Source: a virus. From it: DNA of 64,000 nucleotides. The translations under genes were made by a program, and so were the position numbers. Location: positions 1 to 64,000 of IMG/VR virus record IMGVR_UViG_3300035001_000008. One strand, written 5' to 3'. Each line of letters begins with the position of its first letter. Positions within the stretch are counted from its first letter, which is position 1. Of this stretch, positions 58,221-64,000 are shown one piece after another. The notes below the pieces were generated by a model. The model did not search any database and was not told the origin of the DNA. It saw nothing but the letters and a program-made list of their open reading frames with translations.

Positions 58221-58627
58221 TACCTACCCGCTTTAGATTCTTTTTCAACAATAAACTTGCCGTCAAACCCACCACCTTTATGTACGCGAATGGGCACACC
58301 TCCAACGGGAGTAATAGACCAGGCATAACCTACCGTAACCGTTTCATCTTCGCCTAGTAATACAGCTAGATTAGATTCTGAAATTGTCAATAATACAGTT
58401 TGTACCGACTCAGTATCTAAAAGCTTAGTAAGCCCGTTATCAGTATCTAAGATAACTGTAGGCTCTGAGGCTGATGGATTATTATACAAAACTAATTCAA
58501 TAGCAGCCCCTACAAAGTCTGTAGGATTGTCTGAACTAGTATCTAAGGCTGCACGTGTAAACGTAAATAATTTAGCGGTAATTGCAGCACCCGCTAGATA
58601 CGTTTTATCAGCTAAAACATCAACCAT
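58220..58627 (-). CDS. Probable virion protein, beta-sandwich
   Basis: 135 residues with strands alternating with Asp/Thr-rich turns and a GGVPIRVHKGG loop. It resembles the protein at 57526 in size and style (a short upper-baseplate-like domain). Lies between the two DGIGYG proteins. Confidence 0.5.
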   Translation of the reverse strand: MVDVLADKTYLAGAAITAKLFTFTRAALDTSSDNPTDFVGAAIELVLYNNPSASEPTVILDTDNGLTKLLDTESVQTVLLTISESNLAVLLGEDETVTVGYAWSITPVGGVPIRVHKGGGFDGKFIVEKESKAGR

Positions 58628-58630
58628 AAT

Positions 58631-59074
58631 CTAATCTCCAAAAGTACCGCTAGGTTTTAATTCAATCGAATTAAGAGTTATTACATAATCAATACTGTCA
58701 ACTACAATACCAAAGCTAACTGAACCTAATTCAGGTTCTTTTGCTATAAAATCAAGTGTTACAGGGCTATCGTAACTACCTAATGATGGTGCGCTTATTG
58801 TAGAAGACATAATTAAATCATAACTGATTGAATCTAATGCTAATAAGTACTCAAAATAATCAACGGTTAAACTTAAATCAATTGAACTTAATTCATTAAA
58901 TCCTATTTGAATTGAATTAAAATTAGTGATTGATGAATAACTAACTAGGTTGGGTGGGCTTATTGTTAGATTTGATGTTTTAAGTTTGTTGCTTGTGTTA
59001 AACCCATCGCTAGCTGTAACTAAACCGCCATAACCTATACCATCCCTTGCTAAAGTTAAGCCGCTTAAAGTCAT
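58631..59074 (-). CDS. Virion protein with DGIGYG motif, paralogue 2
   Basis: 147 residues. N-terminus LTLARDGIGYGGLVTASDGF matches the protein at 57900; the remainder is beta-rich with Ser/Asp/Tyr repeats (SIDLSLTVDYFEY, SVSFGIVVDSIDY). Its first base is the last base of the upstream gene. Probable fibre component. Confidence 0.55.
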   Translation of the reverse strand: MTLSGLTLARDGIGYGGLVTASDGFNTSNKLKTSNLTISPPNLVSYSSITNFNSIQIGFNELSSIDLSLTVDYFEYLLALDSISYDLIMSSTISAPSLGSYDSPVTLDFIAKEPELGSVSFGIVVDSIDYVITLNSIELKPSGTFGD

Positions 59075-60234
59075 TAGTTAGGGGTAGCCGTATAGCTACC
59101 AGATCCATTATCAGTTAGCATAATGTCTACATCAGAATCACTTGAAGTAATCGATGTATTTGTATAAGTAGTCGATACCCCATCAACTAAAGCAAAGCGT
59201 TTAGCTAACTTAGTAATTGGCAAAACTGTAGTTTGAAGTGCTAAGCTTGAAACATCAGACTTAAATATGTTTTGTCTATTATCTGCTGTAAAGTATCCGT
59301 AGATATCAGCAGCATTCACAGTTACAGGCGTTGTGGCAGCGTCAAAAGTGCTACGTGATGTAATATTAGCGTCGATTCGTGCTAGTTCAATAGCCAATTC
59401 AGCCCTAACGGCTTGAGCAATGGCTTGTTGTTCTGCCGCCGGTAAATCAAACTGTGCATTAATGACCTGCAAAAATGCGTCAATAACTTTACTTGGATCC
59501 CCCTCATCGATAATCGCAACTTCAACAGCAACGGCAATAGCATTGCGTTCTTCTGTGGTTAAGGCAAACCCTACTTTATCAGTGAGGCTTCTAGTTGCGT
59601 ACTCCCATACCTGCTGAGCGTTTAACGTGCTAAACCCTGTAGCCTTGAATGCATTAGCCCTAGTACCCTCAGTAAAATAAGTATATATTTCAGCTTCGGT
59701 TGGGGCATTACCTGACCCAGATCCACCCGTGGGAGCATTGGCTAAAGCTGTTGTACTGAATGCCGTCGCCCCATTGCCTGAGGTTGTTGCGTTGAATAAG
59801 GTTGTTAACTGCGTTGATTGCGTGCTATCTAACCCGCTACCAGTTGAAACCATAATAATTTCAACTTGAGGCGGTTGATAGTCAATATCTACAATAGAAA
59901 GTAGGGAAGACCTATCAAATAGATCAGCACCTTCTGATTGATCTTCCGCACTAATTAAAGAGCCTCTAATTTTTAGCGTATGTGTGGCGTCATAGGGTAC
60001 AATTTTCACCCCTGAATTTAAGTCAGTGAATCTAGGTGTAAATTTTGCAGCGCCAATTTGTTGATTGCCAAACGCTGAAACCATAGGCGGAAATTTACGC
60101 TCATTGTTAACATTTAATCGCCGCCTAAGCCGATGTTCTTTGTAAATGTCAATGGGTTGAATATCAATACCAATTGAATCAACGCTTAGATAAATCCGGT
60201 TAGTTGTGTAATCCTCTGACGCGATTAAAACCAT
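59074..60234 (-). CDS. Probable tail fibre or baseplate protein
   Basis: 386 residues. A beta-rich N-terminal domain (about 1-130), then a Gly/Ser/Ala/Thr-rich region with helical QAVRAELAIELARID segments and TFDAATTPVTVNAADIYGYFT, a pattern common in phage tail fibres of environmental bacteria. The C-terminus is again beta-rich. It is the central gene of the second adsorption block. Confidence 0.65.
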   Translation of the reverse strand: MVLIASEDYTTNRIYLSVDSIGIDIQPIDIYKEHRLRRRLNVNNERKFPPMVSAFGNQQIGAAKFTPRFTDLNSGVKIVPYDATHTLKIRGSLISAEDQSEGADLFDRSSLLSIVDIDYQPPQVEIIMVSTGSGLDSTQSTQLTTLFNATTSGNGATAFSTTALANAPTGGSGSGNAPTEAEIYTYFTEGTRANAFKATGFSTLNAQQVWEYATRSLTDKVGFALTTEERNAIAVAVEVAIIDEGDPSKVIDAFLQVINAQFDLPAAEQQAIAQAVRAELAIELARIDANITSRSTFDAATTPVTVNAADIYGYFTADNRQNIFKSDVSSLALQTTVLPITKLAKRFALVDGVSTTYTNTSITSSDSDVDIMLTDNGSGSYTATPN

Positions 60235-60238
60235 TTAT

Positions 60239-60565
60239 TTACTCTGTAGTCCAACCCGTAATAGGGTCAATTGGTTTTTCAATGTCTTCGCTAATCCAAC
60301 GGTTTGCTAGTTTAGTCATTACACTTTGTAAACCGGCAATTGAAATAGAACCGGATAACTTAGTAATAGGGTCGGTGAATGCTATAGTTTCTTGCACCAC
60401 TTCCATAGCATTACGATACACTCTATCAGTATTACCAATAATAGCGACAACCTTATTGTCTGCGTCTAGTTCTACTTTTTGAACCAAAATACTTAAAATA
60501 GGTAAGGAGTTTGGCCTAACAGTATCAATCGTAATTTGTTGAGGTCTATGCGCTTTTTTATTCAT
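60239..60565 (-). CDS. Hypothetical virion-associated protein
   Basis: 108 residues with strand-helix structure. It abuts the upstream fibre gene by one base and lies 4 nt before the next. No family recognised; operon position suggests a structural or assembly role. Confidence 0.5.
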   Translation of the reverse strand: MNKKAHRPQQITIDTVRPNSLPILSILVQKVELDADNKVVAIIGNTDRVYRNAMEVVQETIAFTDPITKLSGSISIAGLQSVMTKLANRWISEDIEKPIDPITGWTTE

Positions 60566-62073
60566 TAAATATTAGTCTCTGCTTCTGACAGAGCTTGTGC
60601 CGAAATGGTAGACTGTCGAGTAATCGTAATCTCAGCTAGAGCAGCTTGTGCGCCACCGTCGCCTTCGGCAAGAAAGACGACTACTTTATCAATCCCAGCA
60701 ACTAACCCAGCTTGAACGTTACCGTCATAATCAAACGAGAAGACGATGCGCTTGCTTCCTGTGGAGCCTGTTGCAGCCGATGACGTACCCACTACAGGGA
60801 CTCCTGATGCGTTGTTGACAATTACAGCTCCAGTCGTGTCAAAGTCAGCGGTAGATGCCCCATCCTTAAACATGCACTGATACCATGCGTTAGGATCATT
60901 TGCCCATGCATCAGATACAAATACTGTCACCTGTACGTTAAATGGATAGGTTTTTAAGTTTCCGGAGTTGTCAGTAAAGGCGACACTTTGTTGGTCAGCA
61001 GTGGGAACATTTTCAATAAACAACCCCTGCCTTGGTCTGAGTCGGCCTACGTCATCAATCGTATAAAGACGCGCTGCTCGCTTTGGCTTAAACCCATTGA
61101 GGTTAGTATCAATATCCGTATCTAGCTGCATCCAAGCATCCATACGCGCCCGAATCTGCGCTAATGTTGCTCCTGCCGAGTTACTGATTACGTCAGTGAA
61201 AAGACCGCTGGCTTGCACAAAACCTGTCTTGGTTTGAGGTGAAGCAAAACGAGTGAATAGAATACCCGTGTAGGGAGAGATAGCTGAGCCGCCGTACACT
61301 TGAGACAAAGTAAATGTACTTGTGGGGCTAAGGACTTCACCTAAGCCAAATCCAGCGGAGAACCCTTGAAGAGTCTCTACACCTGAACCACCAACACCCT
61401 TGGAAAATGCTACCCCTTGGGTATAACCAAAGGTGCGGACTTTGGAGAATAGTACCCTAGAAGTTGTGAAGTCAAAATTACCCGCACCTGAGTCTCCGTT
61501 AGCTGTGCTACCAAACACTTGGAAAGCTTCATCGAGGGGGCCGAGTCTGGAGGCATTAATAGGTGCGGCTGCTAATAGGTCAACCTCAGACTGTGAAGCG
61601 GATAGCTGGATATAGGGTTGACTGGTTGGCTGAATATCGTTAAGAGAACGAACACCAAAATAAATGCGATCAATAGCGCGAGTGGCCGAATATTCGATCC
61701 ACCCAGACTGTCTAATCTTGGTTCTATCTGTGCCTGCTAGCTTAATCCCATTCTCAAACACCCATGCCCCTGCAAACTGAAATACACCATCAGTACCGGG
61801 CAGAAACTTTCTAAGGCTTGTATTAGTGCGTCTAATGCGCCGCTCAAATGCGTAGAGAGCCTGAAGGGTAATACCGAAAGCGTTAGTTAGTGGATTGGCT
61901 TCTAGCCCACTACCTAGGTTAACTTGGGATAACTCTTCAGCGGTAATAATTTCAATACGATCATTTACTGTATCAATGAAAATATTTCCGTCGGGGGTGC
62001 CTGCTCTACCTTGAGTAGACTGTACTAATAGAGTGGTTTGATTAGTGCGTGTAATTAACTGCGGGGTTGCCAT
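60565..62073 (-). CDS. Large tail fibre or adsorption protein
   Basis: 502 residues. The opening segment (TLLVQSTQGRAGTPDGNIFIDTVNDRIEIITAEELSQV) is a recurrent N-terminal module of phage fibres, followed by beta-rich and Ser/Gly-rich domains and a carbohydrate-binding-like C-terminal beta sandwich. It is 1 bp from the upstream gene. Receptor recognition is inferred. Confidence 0.65.
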   Translation of the reverse strand: MATPQLITRTNQTTLLVQSTQGRAGTPDGNIFIDTVNDRIEIITAEELSQVNLGSGLEANPLTNAFGITLQALYAFERRIRRTNTSLRKFLPGTDGVFQFAGAWVFENGIKLAGTDRTKIRQSGWIEYSATRAIDRIYFGVRSLNDIQPTSQPYIQLSASQSEVDLLAAAPINASRLGPLDEAFQVFGSTANGDSGAGNFDFTTSRVLFSKVRTFGYTQGVAFSKGVGGSGVETLQGFSAGFGLGEVLSPTSTFTLSQVYGGSAISPYTGILFTRFASPQTKTGFVQASGLFTDVISNSAGATLAQIRARMDAWMQLDTDIDTNLNGFKPKRAARLYTIDDVGRLRPRQGLFIENVPTADQQSVAFTDNSGNLKTYPFNVQVTVFVSDAWANDPNAWYQCMFKDGASTADFDTTGAVIVNNASGVPVVGTSSAATGSTGSKRIVFSFDYDGNVQAGLVAGIDKVVVFLAEGDGGAQAALAEITITRQSTISAQALSEAETNI

Positions 62074-62074
62074 A

Positions 62075-63589
62075 TTAAATAAATACCTCTAATTCTAAGT
62101 TTGATGCTAGGTCTAACGTTTGCGAAGTTGCCGGTATACTGCCTGCGATATTAAATTCTCGATACAGAGCAGAATCGCCGGTATTTGGAACGAACTGAAA
62201 GATCACAGAATTTCCTGCTGTACCCACGTAACTAATATTGCTGCCTGTCGTAGGGTTAGTTACTTGTAAAGCTGTACCTAGATCTTGAGCATCTGATTCC
62301 TCATCATCCCAAATAGTAAAAATACCTCCAGCAGGTATACCTGAAAGTGTTAATGTCGGTGTCGGTGCAATAATGTTTACTGTCCCGGCTACTACGGTTA
62401 CATCAGATAGAGTAAAGTTGCCTGATGTTTGAATATTTAAGGTTTTACCGGAGGCATCAACTCTAACTTTTCGTGTCCCTGGAGTACCGAAGATAATACC
62501 CGTTACATCAAGTGTTGCACCTGAGGTAAAATTAGAGCCGCTACAATTAATAAAATGGGCGTTACTAGTGCCTGTGAGATTTAACCCATTAAACGTAGTG
62601 GTGCCGTTCCACTCAATGGCATAACTAGCTGTGTTGCTCCGTACAGCACCGCCAAAGCTCGTACCACCAGTGATAGAGCCTGTCCCGCTAGCTAACACTC
62701 CATTAAAAACAGCTAATCCTAGGCTAACCGTTGAGTGTCTAAGAATTAGAACGTCACTACTGTAAGTATTAATAAATATACTTACATCAGCAAATGTAAA
62801 TTCTTCGCTTGCAGTTCCTACAAATTGAACTCCTGAAAAAGTTTGAGATGCGGTAGAATCAATTCTGAATACCCTATTTGTTAAAGATATTCTAGGGGTG
62901 CTAGTTCCTGAGCTTATACTATAAGCGTTTGGTTGAAATGCTAAACAACCGTTTAGAAAACTACTAACCGTTGGGGCTAACGTTAGCGGTACAGGCATCC
63001 CAACATAGTTACCTGAAATTAATTCAGCACCATCGGATGAACCGTTCAACAACGATTGAATAAGAGTATAAGTACTTCCAGGTGTTAACGGATTACCAAC
63101 TTCACCAGCCCCAAAATTTATACCTGTGCTCTTAAGGTATGAGTAGGGACGGTAAAGTGATACTTCTCTACTGGTGGTAGTAGTTGAACTTGTTACATAA
63201 AATCTAATTTTATTAACAGCAGTAATGTCAAAAGTTCCAGTATCCGCGAAGTTAGATCCTTGAGCTTCTAAATAAAACTCGGTGATGTTATTAGGGCCAC
63301 AAAGTATGTTCCATCTTCTTTCACCATTAGTAGAAAGAAAAGCGAAAGAAGCAGCAGTTAAACTAAATGTATGACGGAAACCAAAAAATATCCCGCGCCC
63401 AGTTAAATCAAAGGTTCCATCGGCTGTGAACTCTACCCACATCTCAACGTTAGCTGTCGGGTTGAGAGAACTAACAGCTACAGATGTTGTGCCAGTCGAA
63501 ATTGAAATCGTAGCATCAGACGACACAATCCCGGTATTAGACGTTGTTGATCTTAGTAGTGTTGCGCCAGTAATACTTGGAACTGCCAT
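62075..63589 (-). CDS. Beta-helix-like adhesin or tail fibre protein
   Basis: 504 residues, almost all beta strand with Ser/Thr/Gly/Asn-rich repeats (SIFINTYSSDVLILRHS, IEWNGTTTFNGLNLTG, FINCSGSNFTSGATLDVTG), the look of a right-handed beta-helix. A TIWDDEES segment and a C-terminal beta sandwich follow. Beta-helices are common in tailspikes that bind or cut polysaccharide. No catalytic motif can be named. Confidence 0.65.
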   Translation of the reverse strand: MAVPSITGATLLRSTTSNTGIVSSDATISISTGTTSVAVSSLNPTANVEMWVEFTADGTFDLTGRGIFFGFRHTFSLTAASFAFLSTNGERRWNILCGPNNITEFYLEAQGSNFADTGTFDITAVNKIRFYVTSSTTTTSREVSLYRPYSYLKSTGINFGAGEVGNPLTPGSTYTLIQSLLNGSSDGAELISGNYVGMPVPLTLAPTVSSFLNGCLAFQPNAYSISSGTSTPRISLTNRVFRIDSTASQTFSGVQFVGTASEEFTFADVSIFINTYSSDVLILRHSTVSLGLAVFNGVLASGTGSITGGTSFGGAVRSNTASYAIEWNGTTTFNGLNLTGTSNAHFINCSGSNFTSGATLDVTGIIFGTPGTRKVRVDASGKTLNIQTSGNFTLSDVTVVAGTVNIIAPTPTLTLSGIPAGGIFTIWDDEESDAQDLGTALQVTNPTTGSNISYVGTAGNSVIFQFVPNTGDSALYREFNIAGSIPATSQTLDLASNLELEVFI

Positions 63590-63656
63590 TTATTAAATAC
63601 CTATAAGCGCTTATGCTGTTTAATATTAAAAACTTGAATATACTTTAATTGTAGCT

Positions 63657-64000
63657 TTAATCAATTTTTAGAACTCCGGTACTAGGTATTTGAAATTCTA
63701 ACGTATCCCCTAAAGACGTTTTAGTTGTATATGCACCGGGTGCAGAAATTTGAAGTGTGAATGTACCTGAAGTGGTAGTGTTTTTTGTTAATACTAATTG
63801 ATTGGATGAAGGGATAGATAGAATTTTTGAATCTGGTGAAATGCCTGTACCTATAACAGCCATACCATTTGTAAATTCACTAAAGCTATTTATTGTTGTA
63901 ACAATGGGAGATCCACTAGTCACGGTGCAACTTGATATAGGTGTTGCTTGCACGTAAGGGTGAAACGCTACAAATTCATCACTATTTGAGGGTGATGCCC
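63657..64000 (-). CDS. Virion protein, start beyond the window edge (partial)
   Basis: At least 113 codons; the frame stays open past a GTG at 63953 to the end of the window, and the upstream translation continues protein-like, so the true start lies to the right. Beta-rich, Ser/Thr-rich, with TVTSGSPIVTTINSFSEFTNGMAVIGTGIS, a pattern common in phage fibre and head-spike-like domains. It shows the structural block, and so the prophage, extends beyond 64000. Confidence 0.65.
   Translation of the reverse strand, partial: ASPSNSDEFVAFHPYVQATPISSCTVTSGSPIVTTINSFSEFTNGMAVIGTGISPDSKILSIPSSNQLVLTKNTTTSGTFTLQISAPGAYTTKTSLGDTLEFQIPSTGVLKID

Noticed and set aside
57680-60482. Plus-strand open frames opposite the second adsorption block
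   Set aside because: They are antisense to tightly packed minus-strand genes with one-base overlaps and have no recognisable domains.

Overview
The window is most of a temperate, siphovirus-like prophage in what looks like a cyanobacterial chromosome. Only about the first 1.4 kb looks like host DNA: a membrane-anchored pentapeptide-repeat protein and a complete tRNA-Phe, both visibly more GC-rich than what follows. From the tyrosine integrase at 1620 to the right edge the DNA is AT-rich, tightly packed and phage-like. Cyanobacterial assignment is an inference from the pentapeptide protein, the Arm-domain integrase, the SH3-like/M15 endolysin and the cyanobacterial style of ThyX. No large terminase, DNA polymerase or primase is visible and the last gene runs off the edge, so the prophage continues to the right.

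Layout. (1) 1.6-13.1 kb, plus strand: integrase, then a lambda-like tail-tip module in the order M, L, K, I, J, three further adsorption proteins (one of 1140 residues) and an unknown gene. (2) 13.1-31.0 kb, minus strand, read right to left: capsid protease-scaffold, decoration protein, DUF2184-like major capsid protein, head-tail connectors, tail terminator, major tail protein, tail assembly chaperones joined by a -1 frameshift, and a 2985-residue tape measure protein with three enzyme-like domains. (3) 31-45 kb: the head operon continues (minor head protein, portal) but is interleaved with minus-strand nuclease, lysis and small unknown genes, and with plus-strand insertions: zinc-repeat GIY-YIG nuclease genes, an HNH nuclease, an Xre regulator and a pair of STAS-like paralogues. 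(4) 45-57 kb: small plus-strand genes, two abutting tRNAs (Arg-UCU, Met-CAU), a ribbon-helix-helix regulator, an IS1341-type TnpB, ThyX, an SF2 helicase, a SLOG protein, a ppGpp-hydrolase-like HD protein, and an ERF annealase with SSB. (5) 57.5-64 kb, minus strand: a second run of adsorption/fibre-like proteins.

How the parts work together. Head, neck and tail tube genes form one long minus-strand series, but the tail-tip genes that would normally follow the tape measure sit on the opposite strand and converge on it, next to the integrase. Recombination functions (PD-(D/E)XK exonuclease, ERF, SSB), dTMP supply (ThyX) and lysis (holin, M15 endolysin) are spread among small genes. At least five selfish nuclease-type genes (three GIY-YIG, one HNH, one TnpB) lie on the plus strand, against the structural operon.

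Strongest observations: a lambda-type GGGAAAG slippery heptamer in exact phase between the two tail assembly chaperone frames; a family of three nucleases sharing one C-terminal GIY-YIG-like module behind three different N-terminal modules (seven zinc repeats, four zinc repeats, or a classical GIY-YIG); a tape measure protein with HExxH, M23-like and lysozyme-like domains; and a recurrent intergenic motif centred on RTTAGAY. All functional statements come from reading the sequence and from family knowledge; no database search was run.
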